From UBA4877 sp002399345 (lineage in GTDB: Bacteria > Bacillota > Thermoanaerobacteria > Thermoanaerobacterales > UBA4877), in NCBI GenBank assembly GCA_036752905.1, contig DAIORT010000005.1, positions 44,312 to 108,311 on the forward strand: 64,000 nt of DNA, written 5' to 3'. The notes beneath the pieces are model-generated. The model saw nothing but the letters and a program-made list of their open reading frames with translations. It made no database searches and had not been told where the DNA came from. Below, piece by piece: positions 33,776-43,200 of this stretch. A program made the translations under genes and the position numbers. The stretch's first letter is position 1, and every line of letters begins with the position of its first letter.

Positions 33776-33901
33776 ATCAAACCCTCCCGCTTATTTATAC
33801 TTCTATTACATTTTATCATAAGACAATGATCCCTGTTTCGTCAAAATGAATATAAAAAAACTGTGATACACACAGTTTTATGTAATCTATTTAATATTGG
33901 G

Positions 33902-33976
33902 TGGTAGCCCCCAGGGGGTTCGAACCCCTGTTACCGCCGTGAGAGGGCGGCGTCCTAGCCGCTAGACCAGAGGGCC
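33902..33976 (-). tRNA. tRNA-Glu (CTC)
   Basis: 75 nt on the minus strand starting GGCCCTC; anticodon stem CCGCC-CTCTCAC-GGCGG gives anticodon CTC; T-arm AGGGG-TTCGAAC-CCCCT; CCA is encoded. The acceptor stem has two G-U pairs. Confidence 0.93.
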
Positions 33977-33983
33977 AAAAAAA

Positions 33984-34057
33984 TGGCTGCGGGACTAGGA
34001 TTCGAACCTAGACAGCATGATCCAGAGTCATGAGTGCTACCATTACACAATCCCGCA
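33984..34057 (-). tRNA. tRNA-Gln (CTG)
   Basis: 74 nt on the minus strand starting TGCGGGA and ending TCCCGCA-G-CCA; anticodon stem CATGA-CTCTGGA-TCATG gives anticodon CTG; T-arm CTAGG-TTCGAAT-CCTAG. It is 7 nt upstream of tRNA-Glu, so the two are probably one transcript. Confidence 0.95.
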
Positions 34058-34373
34058 ATCTCTTTAACGATAAGTATTATAACATGAGTCTTTTTATGAT
34101 GCAAGCACTTTTTTATGTGACACAAACAATTTTACTTCAAATCTTGAATTTATATGTATACTTGTAAATTCATAGGATGCCGCATTCCGTAGGTATAAAG
34201 AACGCTAATATTAAATATAATAATAAAGTATGTTGACTGTTAACTAGACGTATTTATTAAAAAGGTATATGTCCAAATGATATACGCCTTAAATCTCAAA
34301 AATTGATTTGTGAAACCCATAATTGTATATAAAATAGATTTACTGTTTGGAATACTTTGAAGGAGTTGGTTTA
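34058..34373. other. intergenic region upstream of the glycan operon
   Basis: About 315 bases without a gene. Contains an inverted repeat GGTATAT...ATATACGCC at 34263-34287 and the promoter at 34303-34331. No other signal seen. Confidence 0.5.
34303..34331 (+). promoter_or_regulatory. promoter of the sugar-nucleotide/glycan operon
   Basis: TTGATT (34303-34308), 17-nt spacer, TATATA (34326-34331), about 40 nt before the first start codon. Confidence 0.6.
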
Positions 34374-35396
34374 ATGAAGGCTCTTTTACTGGCGGGCGGG
34401 AAAGGGACCAGGCTTTATCCGCTGACCCATTCTATACCCAAGCCGATGGTACCGGTCCTTAATAAGCCCCTCTTAGAGAGGACTATAGAATATATTAAAG
34501 ACTACGGAATAGACGAAATTGTAATGAGTCTGTGCTATCAGCCTGAGCAGATCATGAATTATTTTGGAGACGGCAGTAATTATGGAGTGAAAATACATTA
34601 CTGCATAGAAAAAAATCCGCTGGGCACAGGCGGCGCAATCAAGAACGCTGAAAAGTATCTGGACGGTACGTCTCTCATATTTAACTCGGACATCATTACG
34701 GATATAGATTTACAAAAGCTTATAAATCACCACAGAAATATGGGAGCGCGGGTCACCATAGCGCTGACGCGCGTATCCAATCCTACTGCCTACGGGCTTG
34801 TTGAGACGGATGGAAGTGGATGGATTACGGCTTTTAAAGAAAAACCCAAACCGGAGGATGTCACTACGGATTTTATCAATGCGGGCATATATGTTTTCGA
34901 GAAGGATGTGCTTGATTTCATAAAACCGAATTGTGAGGTTTCGGTGGAAAAAGAGGTCTATCCCGGCCTCTTAACGCAAGGCGTAAAGATGTCCGCTTAT
35001 AAAAATGATAATTATTGGATTGATATAGGAACACCTCATAAATACCTTGAGCTTCATCACAACATGCTGGACGGTGCTTTTTCTTACCCGTCCATGGAAA
35101 CGGAGTATAAAAACAGTATATTAATAGATAAAAGCAGCTATATCAGCCCTACCGCAAAACTGATACCACCGATAACCATAGGCAGTAACTGCCATATAGC
35201 AGGGGACGTTGTAATAGGCCCGCATGCGGTTATAGGAAGCGGCGTAAGCATTGATAAAGGAAGTTATATTAAAAACTCCATTATATGGGAAGGATGCCAT
35301 ATAGGGCGAAAAACAAAACTAAACAATACCATTGTGGGAATAAACTGTACCATTGAGGATAATAAAAACGTATCCCATGGTGTTATTGCAAAATAA
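34374..35396 (+). CDS. mannose-1-phosphate guanylyltransferase-like nucleotidyltransferase
   Basis: A 340-residue protein from ATG 34374 (AAGGAGTTGG before it). Nucleotidyltransferase core with LLAGGKGTRLYPLTHSIPKPMVP (signature GGxGTRLxPLTxxxPKP), FNSDIITD and a late DIGTP. C-terminal left-handed beta-helix repeats from about 250 on (SYISPTAKLIPPITIGSNCHIAGDVVIG). It makes an NDP-sugar, probably GDP-mannose given the phosphomannomutase in the same operon; NDP-glucose is the alternative. First of four genes with tight spacing (15 nt to the next start). Confidence 0.88.
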   Translation: MKALLLAGGKGTRLYPLTHSIPKPMVPVLNKPLLERTIEYIKDYGIDEIVMSLCYQPEQIMNYFGDGSNYGVKIHYCIEKNPLGTGGAIKNAEKYLDGTSLIFNSDIITDIDLQKLINHHRNMGARVTIALTRVSNPTAYGLVETDGSGWITAFKEKPKPEDVTTDFINAGIYVFEKDVLDFIKPNCEVSVEKEVYPGLLTQGVKMSAYKNDNYWIDIGTPHKYLELHHNMLDGAFSYPSMETEYKNSILIDKSSYISPTAKLIPPITIGSNCHIAGDVVIGPHAVIGSGVSIDKGSYIKNSIIWEGCHIGRKTKLNNTIVGINCTIEDNKNVSHGVIAK

Positions 35397-35411
35397 GAGG
35401 AAGTGTTACTA

Positions 35412-36587
35412 ATGAACATAGCTGTATTAAGCACTTATCCCCCGAGAGAATGCGGTATAGCCTCATTCTCCAAGGATTTGAAAGATAATATATCCAGGAT
35501 GGGTAAGAATGTAAGAATACTGGCGATCACAGACAGCGGCGCACATTACAGGTATCCGTCCGAGGTAATCTACGAGATTAAGCAGGATGAGCGGGGCAGT
35601 TTTATAGATGCTGCCCGGTTTGTTAACGATTCACCCATAGATGTTGTAGTTATAGAGCATGAATACGGCATATTCGGGGGCATGGATGGTAAGTATGTGC
35701 TGGACTTTGTGGAACACCTAGCAAAACCTTTTATACTCACCACACATACGGTACTGCCCAATCCGAATTTCCGGCAGAAATGGATTATGCGCGGCCTGGG
35801 TAGTAAAGCAGCGGCCGTGGCATGTATGACCAGACGGTCCGCCGACCTGCTTGAGGGTATATATTGCATTCCGGATAATAAGATATATGTGATTCCTCAT
35901 GGGGTTCCCGCTTTTAAAAATAAGAGCAGGGATAAGCTGAAAAAGTCATACGGTTATTCCGGTCGCAGCATAGTCTCCACCTTCGGCCTTATCGGTCCGG
36001 GAAAGGGTATAGAAAATGGCATAAGATGTATAGGCGAGCTGGCGCCCAGTCACCCTGAAGTTCTATATCTTGTCCTGGGTGAGACCCACCCGGCCTTAGT
36101 TAAACAATTCGGTGAGTCATACAGGGATTCACTTGTTAAATTAGTTGAGCACCTGGGGCTTAAAGACAATATCGAATTCATTAATCATTACCTCTCGATG
36201 GAGGAACTGGGGGATTACCTTTATATGACTGATGTATACCTAACACCTTACCCCAACAGAAGCCAGGCCGTCAGCGGCACACTGACCTATGCTGTGGGAT
36301 GCGGCAGGGCCATTGTATCCACGCCGTATGATTATGCACTGGATATATTAAGCAACAACAGGGGCCTTATCTCTGAAAACACCAACAGCCCCGGGGAGCT
36401 GGCCGGCCTTATAGGAAGCATCCTGGATAATCCCACACTAAAGCGCGGTCTGGAGAGCAGAGCGGCAAAAAGAGGCAAGACCATGACATGGACAAACGTG
36501 GCGAAGCAATATATCAATCTTATGGGAGTCTTAATACAGGGCAACATGAGGGGGAGTAAATTTGGAAGTCTCGTACAAACACCTTAA
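35412..36587 (+). CDS. GT4-type glycosyltransferase
   Basis: A 391-residue GT-B fold enzyme. ATG 35412 begins MNIAVLSTYPPRECGIASFS, the typical nucleotide-loop start of this group. Later landmarks: VIEHEYGIFGGMDG, TTHTVLPNP, CMTRRSADLL, VIPHGVPAF, FGLIGPGKGIENGI (phosphate-binding) and a C-terminal YLTPYPNRSQAVSGTLTYAVGCGRAIVST donor site. It should move mannose or glucose from the NDP-sugar made upstream. Its last 26 nt overlap the start of the next gene. Confidence 0.88.
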   Translation: MNIAVLSTYPPRECGIASFSKDLKDNISRMGKNVRILAITDSGAHYRYPSEVIYEIKQDERGSFIDAARFVNDSPIDVVVIEHEYGIFGGMDGKYVLDFVEHLAKPFILTTHTVLPNPNFRQKWIMRGLGSKAAAVACMTRRSADLLEGIYCIPDNKIYVIPHGVPAFKNKSRDKLKKSYGYSGRSIVSTFGLIGPGKGIENGIRCIGELAPSHPEVLYLVLGETHPALVKQFGESYRDSLVKLVEHLGLKDNIEFINHYLSMEELGDYLYMTDVYLTPYPNRSQAVSGTLTYAVGCGRAIVSTPYDYALDILSNNRGLISENTNSPGELAGLIGSILDNPTLKRGLESRAAKRGKTMTWTNVAKQYINLMGVLIQGNMRGSKFGSLVQTP

Positions 36588-37626
36588 AAGAATGACCGAT
36601 AATACCGGAATAATCCAGTTTGCAAATAAGGAAAGGCCGCTTAAAGAGAGCGGTTATACCGTAGATGACAATGCCAGGGCACTCCTTGTAGCTATCAACA
36701 TGAGTGAAAAAGAGGCTGCGCCGCCAGCTGCAGTTTATCTTAAGTTTTTGTCTACTGCTCAAAGGATAGACGGCGCCTTTACAAACCTGAAGATAGGAGA
36801 CAATTTCCTGCCTACCATCGACTCGGAGGACAGCATAGGACGGGCCTTTATGGCCTGCTGTTTTTTGCTTAAAAGCAGCCGGGCAGACGATGAGATGAAG
36901 CAGACATCAAAAGACATAATAAAAATCACCTTGCCTGTCATAGAAAAAATAAGATCATTGAGAGCTGTCTCATATATACTTATCGGGCTTGTGGCACTGG
37001 CGGAAGACGGCCTGGCCGGTCCGGTTATGGAAAGATATGTAAACAGGATTGGAAACCAGCTGAAGGATGCCTACCATGACAGCAATACGGATACATGGAA
37101 ATGGTATGAGAACTGGCTCACCTACTGCAACGCCTTGCTGCCTCATGCGCTTTTTTCTTATTATTCATTCACGGGAGACAAGGAATCACTGACCATCGCA
37201 GAGGAGTCTTTAGGGTTTTTGACGGATGCCCTCCTCAAAAAAGGATACCTATCAGTGGTGGGCAACAAAGGTTGGTGGCTCCGGAACAGCAATATACCTA
37301 ATTTTGACCAGCAGCCTGTGGATGCGGCATCAACCACTTTAGCCTGTCTGGAAGGATACGTTACCACAGGCAAAAAAGAGTATATAGAGAAGGCATCTCT
37401 TTCATTCCAATGGTACTGGGGCAAGAATATAAACAGCCTGGAGCTTTATGACAAGGATTCGGGTGGATGTCATGATGCGCTTATACCCGGAGGCCTTAAC
37501 AAAAACCAGGGGGCGGAAGCCATAGTTACATTTTTATTAACCGATCAAATGATTAAAAACATTCTTGATGAAAGGAAGGGGTTAATAAATGGCCAGAATA
37601 GATCCTGCTATATTCCGGCAGTATGA
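36562..37626 (+). CDS. alpha/alpha-toroid protein, glycosyltransferase partner
   Basis: 354 residues starting at TTG 36562 with GGGGGAG 6 nt upstream, inside the end of the glycosyltransferase gene. The repeated helical pairs with aromatic and acidic motifs (YTVDDNARALLVAI, NWLTYCNALLPHALFSYY, NIPNFDQQPVDAASTTLACL) are of a six-hairpin toroid such as glycoside hydrolases or mannan-processing enzymes. I know similar proteins only as conserved partners of GT4 enzymes. Catalysis is not certain. It overlaps the phosphomannomutase gene by 38 nt. Confidence 0.75.
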   Translation: MEVSYKHLKRMTDNTGIIQFANKERPLKESGYTVDDNARALLVAINMSEKEAAPPAAVYLKFLSTAQRIDGAFTNLKIGDNFLPTIDSEDSIGRAFMACCFLLKSSRADDEMKQTSKDIIKITLPVIEKIRSLRAVSYILIGLVALAEDGLAGPVMERYVNRIGNQLKDAYHDSNTDTWKWYENWLTYCNALLPHALFSYYSFTGDKESLTIAEESLGFLTDALLKKGYLSVVGNKGWWLRNSNIPNFDQQPVDAASTTLACLEGYVTTGKKEYIEKASLSFQWYWGKNINSLELYDKDSGGCHDALIPGGLNKNQGAEAIVTFLLTDQMIKNILDERKGLINGQNRSCYIPAV

Positions 37627-38947
37627 TATAAGGGGAAAGGTTCCTGATGAATTGGATGCGGATGCGGCATACCGCATAGGCCTGGCCTTTGGGACCTATC
37701 TACATAGAAAAGGCGAAAGCATGTGCCTGGTAGGCCACGATAACAGGAAATCATCAGACGAGCTCAGAGATGCCGTCGTGGCGGGGCTTCTTAGAACAGG
37801 CTGCGATATCCTCGACGTAGGCCTGGCAACAACGCCTATGTTCTACTATTCCCGCATATTATACAATGTAAATCCGGGGCTTATGATAACGGCCAGCCAC
37901 AATCCGCCTGAATATAACGGCTTTAAGGTGTGCTTCGGCCAGGCCACCCTATACGGGGATGATCTGAAAAAGATCTGCAAAATGATAGAAGAGGAAGACT
38001 TTATCAAATCCTCCCAGGGAGAAATAAGCTACGCCTACCCTATCTTCGGCTATGCGGACATGCTGGAAAAAAAGATAAAACTGCCAAAAAAGCTTAAGGT
38101 AGCCGTAGACTGCGGTAATGGAACCGCATCCATTATAGTTCCCCAGGTACTGGACCTGTGGGGCTGCGACGTGCTTCCCATATACTGCGAGTCCGACCCG
38201 GCCTTCCCCAATCATTTCCCCGACCCTGTAAAGGCCGAGAACATGGCCGGCCTCAAGCAGACGGTATTAAAAGAAAAGGCTGATCTTGGGCTGGGGTTCG
38301 ACGGGGACGGCGACAGGCTGGGTGTAGTGGATAACAAAGGCAGCATCATATGGGGAGACACCATGATGGTACTGTTCTGGAGAGAAATACTGCCGAAATA
38401 TCCCGGCATTGACTGCATTGTAGAGGTAAAGTGTTCCGAGGCCCTGGCAGATGAAATAAAAAGGCTGGGCGGCAGGCCGTTTTTCTATAAAACAGGCCAT
38501 TCCCTGATAAAAGCCAAGATGCATGAGCTGAACTTGCCCTTCACCGGCGAGATGTCCGGACATATGTTCTTCGCAGACGAATATTACGGATTCGACGATG
38601 CGCTGTACTCAGCGGGGAGGCTGCTGCGTATACTGTCCAACAGCGGCAGCAGCCTGTCCCATCTTTTATCCGATGTACCCGCATACGTATCCACACCCGA
38701 AATAAGAGCAAAGAGCACAGACAGTGAGAAATTCACTATAGTGGAGAACGCCCGGAAGTATTTCACAGACAAAGGTTGCCGCATAATAGACATAGACGGC
38801 GTTCGCGCATATCTAGATGACGGTTGGTGCCTTGCCCGGGCCTCCAATACCGGTCCGCAGGTAATCCTGAGGGCAGAATCTAAAACACAAAACGGCCTTA
38901 AAAGCATACTGACTGAACTGCATAAAGCGGTCCCGCTTAAATTTTAA
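37589..38947 (+). CDS. phosphomannomutase/phosphoglucomutase
   Basis: A 452-residue alpha-D-phosphohexomutase: IFRQYDIRGKVPDEL at the N-terminus, active serine in MITASHNPPEYNGFK, metal loop GFDGDGDRLGVVD, sugar-binding GEMSGHMFF, and phosphate-binding RASNTGPQVILRAES near the end. It interconverts 6- and 1-phosphates of mannose or glucose and would feed the nucleotidyltransferase. GGAAGGGG precedes the ATG, which lies 38 nt inside the previous gene. Confidence 0.93.
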   Translation: MARIDPAIFRQYDIRGKVPDELDADAAYRIGLAFGTYLHRKGESMCLVGHDNRKSSDELRDAVVAGLLRTGCDILDVGLATTPMFYYSRILYNVNPGLMITASHNPPEYNGFKVCFGQATLYGDDLKKICKMIEEEDFIKSSQGEISYAYPIFGYADMLEKKIKLPKKLKVAVDCGNGTASIIVPQVLDLWGCDVLPIYCESDPAFPNHFPDPVKAENMAGLKQTVLKEKADLGLGFDGDGDRLGVVDNKGSIIWGDTMMVLFWREILPKYPGIDCIVEVKCSEALADEIKRLGGRPFFYKTGHSLIKAKMHELNLPFTGEMSGHMFFADEYYGFDDALYSAGRLLRILSNSGSSLSHLLSDVPAYVSTPEIRAKSTDSEKFTIVENARKYFTDKGCRIIDIDGVRAYLDDGWCLARASNTGPQVILRAESKTQNGLKSILTELHKAVPLKF

Positions 38948-38971
38948 AAGGAGAGAATGAATTCTCTCCTT
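38948..38971. terminator. hairpin between convergent genes
   Basis: AAGGAGAGAAT / ATTCTCTCCTT, 11-bp perfect arms with a 2-nt centre; T-run on the minus-strand side. Confidence 0.7.
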
Positions 38972-38973
38972 CT

Positions 38974-39471
38974 CTATATAACCACTTTTGTTGTATCAAT
39001 CTCCACTTTATGTGTGTGGTGTTTCATTTTCTCTGCATCTACACTCAGCTTATCTAGCTGCGATCTTGTTAATGTTCTCTCTTCTTCCCAGCTGCGGAGC
39101 ATATGATATATCTCGTCCTGTCTTCCTTCCATATGATCCATACGCTTTTCCATGCTGTCCATACGCTTTTCCATGCTATCCATACGCTCTTCCATGCTGT
39201 CCATACGCTCTTCCATACTGCTCATACGCTTTTCCATGCTGTCCATACGCTTTTCCATGCTATCCATACGCTCTTCCATGCTGTCCATACGCTCTTCCAT
39301 ACTGCTCATACGCTTTTCCATGCTGTCCATACGCTTTTCCATGCTGTCCATACGCTTTTCCATGCTATCCATACGCTTTTCTATGTTGCCCATACGCTTA
39401 CTTAAATCTTTTACGTCCGCTTTGATATCATTTATGCCGTCCAGAATCTTATTGAGAAGTTCTTCCTCCAT
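38974..39471 (-). CDS. coiled-coil protein built of MDSMEKR heptads
   Basis: 165 residues. An N-terminal leader (LLNKILDGINDIKADVKDLS) is followed by 12 or so near-identical heptads (MDSMEKR, MSSMEER) from about 27 to 112, then a charged helix. Every heptad has Met at a and d, giving a long parallel coiled coil. Because the heptad is 7 codons, the DNA is a 21-bp tandem repeat. Similar proteins are annotated only as coiled-coil or DUF-type in Clostridia. Function unknown; it is alone on its strand between two convergent units. Confidence 0.8.
   Translation of the reverse strand: MEEELLNKILDGINDIKADVKDLSKRMGNIEKRMDSMEKRMDSMEKRMDSMEKRMSSMEERMDSMEERMDSMEKRMDSMEKRMSSMEERMDSMEERMDSMEKRMDSMEKRMDHMEGRQDEIYHMLRSWEEERTLTRSQLDKLSVDAEKMKHHTHKVEIDTTKVVI
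39130..39390. repeat. 21-bp tandem repeat (minisatellite) in the coiled-coil gene
   Basis: CCATGCTGTCCATACGCTTTT-type units repeated about 12 times in phase with the codons. Units form a higher-order pattern: the four-unit block beginning at 39176 returns at about 39260. Copy number could vary by slippage without changing frame. Confidence 0.9.
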
Positions 39472-39540
39472 CGTGCATCCCCCTCATTTTATCCTGTCTC
39501 GATGGTATCACATTTTGTAACTAAAAACAATAAATATCTA

Positions 39541-40236
39541 TTAATTAAACCTTCTCATAAGATGTGCATCAATCTGGCCGGGTGCTGTGGGTTTAAGGCC
39601 GGCAGCATAGACAACAGGGCTCTCAAGTATACTTGTAAAAAGCCGCAGGCGCCGGCCGTACTTACCCATGGCTATACCTATGACAGGTATGCCTGCCTCT
39701 TTCTTTATAAGCTTATAATCATCGACAAAACGGAAGGCCTCACACCTGCACCTCGGCATCACGGCTATCTTGGCTATATCCGCTCCATTTTGCGACATAT
39801 TGCAAACCTTATCCTTCAATACATCCCGGTTGGGTATACCCTCAAAATTATGATATGACATTAGCACTTGCACGTTTCTTTGCCTAGCCTCCTCCACTAT
39901 AATTTTCAGATAGTCTTCCCGGGTGGACTCTTCTATATCAACAAGGCTTATACAGCCAGAAGCCACTGCCTTAAGTATAATCTTCACCCTCTTGCTTTCT
40001 TTTATACTCATTGACCCGCCTTCATCATGCTTCCTGAATGTAAAGATAACGGGTATATCCGGGAGACTGTCCGATATGATATCCACCGCTTTGATATAGT
40101 CCGGTCTGTTATAGTAATCCGCCCTGAACTCAACAAGGTCGAGGGATATGTCCTTTAAATAATCCATTTTAAGCTTCATATCCGCGGGATCATTAGCGGC
40201 AATAGGCACACACAAAAGCGGACGCTGACGTATCAT
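39541..40236 (-). CDS. aroD: type I 3-dehydroquinate dehydratase
   Basis: A 231-residue shikimate-pathway enzyme forming a Schiff base. RPLLCVPIAA start, DLVEFRADYY (substrate Glu and Arg), FTFRKHDEGG, catalytic His in SYHNFEG, Schiff-base Lys in ADIAKIAVMP, and late GIAMGKYGRRLRLF plus APGQI. Slightly shorter than the usual 250 residues but complete in motifs. Its start overlaps the stop of the GT2-GH130 gene by 4 nt (ATGA), an unexpected operon partner. Confidence 0.93.
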   Translation of the reverse strand: MIRQRPLLCVPIAANDPADMKLKMDYLKDISLDLVEFRADYYNRPDYIKAVDIISDSLPDIPVIFTFRKHDEGGSMSIKESKRVKIILKAVASGCISLVDIEESTREDYLKIIVEEARQRNVQVLMSYHNFEGIPNRDVLKDKVCNMSQNGADIAKIAVMPRCRCEAFRFVDDYKLIKKEAGIPVIGIAMGKYGRRLRLFTSILESPVVYAAGLKPTAPGQIDAHLMRRFN

Positions 40237-43200
40237 TCCGCTGCCACCTTTCTTATCTTGCGCGGCAGCAGGTCACCTATCCTTGCATGGGCCAGGCATA
40301 GATATGTATCTGCCGCGCCGTAATACACGAGTATCTCATCATCCTTATCTAATATATCTTTTTGGTGCTCAGGCACCGCACCGCAGGTAAATACCACATT
40401 AGGTACCCATGATGACACTCTGTCACCTGTCTCGTATTCCGCCTGGGGCGAAAGAACAGGATTGGGAGAGCGGTACAGCAGCCTTCCCGGGTCTTTAAGA
40501 TCGGTCAGTATGATACCCAAGCGATATATCATGTTATCATCCACCCCATGATATATAAGCATCCATCCATACCTGGTCTTCAGCGGCTGCGAGCCTGCGC
40601 CTATTTTAAGTGAATCCCACATCATGCCCGAGCGCGGCCCTATTATAATCTTGTGGGCGCCCTGGGTCCAGGGAAACTCCAGACTGTCGGAGTACGAGAC
40701 CCACATGCTAGGTTCTATCCTGTGGTACATCACATATTTCCCATCTATCTTCCCGGGAAAGAGTATGGCGTCTTTGTCCCAGAGATTAGGAAAGGCCAGG
40801 CCCAACCTCTCCCACCTGTCAAAGTCCCTGTTTACAAAGTCCTCTACACTTATGCTGGCGGCCGCCACCTGCGCCACCACCCCATCATATGCCGTATACA
40901 TCATGTATATCTTCCCATCCAGGATGACGGCGCGGGGATCCTCGCAGCCCATCTTTTCCCTGTTGCTTCCCGGAGAAAATACAGGATCGGGCAGCCGCTC
41001 AATGATATGGCAGCCGTCGGAAATGGCCAGGCCTATCCGCGAGACGCCGTCCTTTCCGACCGCCCGGTAAAGCAGGTATATCCTGCCTTCTATCAAGAGC
41101 GCCGCGGCATTAAGCACGTATCGGCTCTCCCACCAGTGGTTGGGTACCGGCCTGAGCACCGGATTGTCCTCATACCTTATAAGCTGCCCGGCTGCCGGCC
41201 AGTTACCCACATCCTGCACCATGAGTGAGTCCCTGTAATCCTTAATGCCCAGCAGTCCGTTGATAAGGTTCACTCCTTCCTTGCCCTCACCTAAAAGCTC
41301 GCACACATCATCCAATACCTTATCCGGCCGGTATCCCATCTCCTTATATATATCCTCGAGAAGGTCAAAATTAAACCAGTCTCTGTCCACATGTACGGAA
41401 AGCGGCGTGGGCAGTCCCTTACCGCCGCGGAAACTGTAGCTTGCCCAGGTCCCTGCAGTACATGAGACAAAAACACCGTCGGCCAAGGTAAGCGAAAGAC
41501 CATAGCCGTCTGCTATCTTATAGAAGTCCTCTGACTGATCTTTTTGCCCCATATCATCCAGTTTGCGTGAGATCTCTTTGAGTTTCACCGCCGCCATCCT
41601 CTGATGCCAGTTTTCAAACATGTTATTGGCACTGAAAAGATCCCTGCTCCGGCATGCGCTGAGCGCATTTACCGCTTTCAAGGCAAAACCTCTTCTTTTC
41701 CGTGCATACAACTTCCAGAGATATGTATAATGTTCCTCCTCCGCCACACACTTCACCAAATGAGTGAGATAAAGAAGGTGCGGATAATCCCCGCCCATGC
41801 CCTTGCCCAGTCTCCTTACAACAATCATACCCGTCAGGCTGTTTAATTTAACTATTCCCCTCATATCAGTGATATTGGGGATAATATCCGTATTAAGTAT
41901 TACGGCCTCTATATCCGCCTCCCCAATGCTGTCCGGCCGTAGGTTATCCTTGAGCCATAGCATAACGTCATCCATATACTGCCTCTCTTCAACCATGGAG
42001 GCATAGGTTAATGCACTTCTCGCGCCGATATTCTCCAGCATCTCCCGCACACCTGCAAAACCCATGCGTAGCAAGAGTTCCCTTGGTGGAAACTCGTAAA
42101 GCATCCTGCGCAAAATATTATCCTTCAATGTGGTAACCTTGCCATGCGGGGCCAGGCCAAGCACCGCCTCAGCAAACCGCTGCGTACCGTCCTCCGAATA
42201 CAAATCACCATTAAACACCTCGGCGGCCGACTGCTCCGCGCTATGCATAAAGTCCTGCATGCACCCGCTGATTTCGGATGGCGAGGCGTCCTTCCCTATC
42301 TCTAGCATATTATGACAGAAATCATTAAACTCCCGCTTATACCTCGCCATTAGTTTTTTGAATATATCATTTGTATTTATCTTACTGCCACCCAGGCCTT
42401 TAAGCTTCTTAGGCAATACAATGGGAACCCCCGGGACAAATTCAAGATAATCCAGCGGCGTAATGGCGGGTTCCCTATTTAGCTTGCTGTCTTTCCATGA
42501 CTTTATAAGGGAGTTCCGCCCGGCGGTCATTTCCCCAACCTGATTGGTATAGTAATCGTCTGCCTTTTTGTAGATAAGCTCCCCCATATCCACTCCCCTT
42601 ACCTGCTTTATATATCCGGCAATGCGCCCCTCGTACATCACAGTAAAAGCGTCCAGAAGGTCTTCTTTGGGAATGCTCTCGTTAAAGCGGTATGATTGTA
42701 AAAACAGATATACCACGCGGGCCCACAGCTTCTCATCAAACGTGAAATCCTTATTGGACAGGCCGGATAATTTGTCCAGCTGCTTTCTCATATCCGCAGG
42801 CAGGATTTTATCAAATATGATGCGGTAGTTCTCGTAGCCCGACTGAAAGGACTGGATGAAATCCGTAAGCCGGCATGACACCTCATTCGGCCTGTCCCTA
42901 TCCTCCAGGCCATATACAGACGGACGTTTCAATATGGCAGGTGGATGGGTCCAGTAATCCTGATCGTAGATAAGGCATTCGAAAACCGCCCGTGCCACCT
43001 CTTTAAATACAAAGGATCTCTTTCCCGCCGAGGGCACGGTTATTTTAGCACCCAAGCTGACCTCGCACATGCTCATGCCGCCGGTAATCGCCCGCGTTAC
43101 CAGCCACGGGTTTACCCCATATCCTCCCGCGCATTCATACCACTGGTTTATTTCAGAGCAAAAGTCCGAGATTACATCATGAGAAAGAGCATACGTACCG

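Noticed and set aside
39103..39520. Several long open frames antisense to the coiled-coil gene.
   Set aside because: All are products of the 21-bp repeat being open in several frames; compositions are unnatural and no start signals exist.
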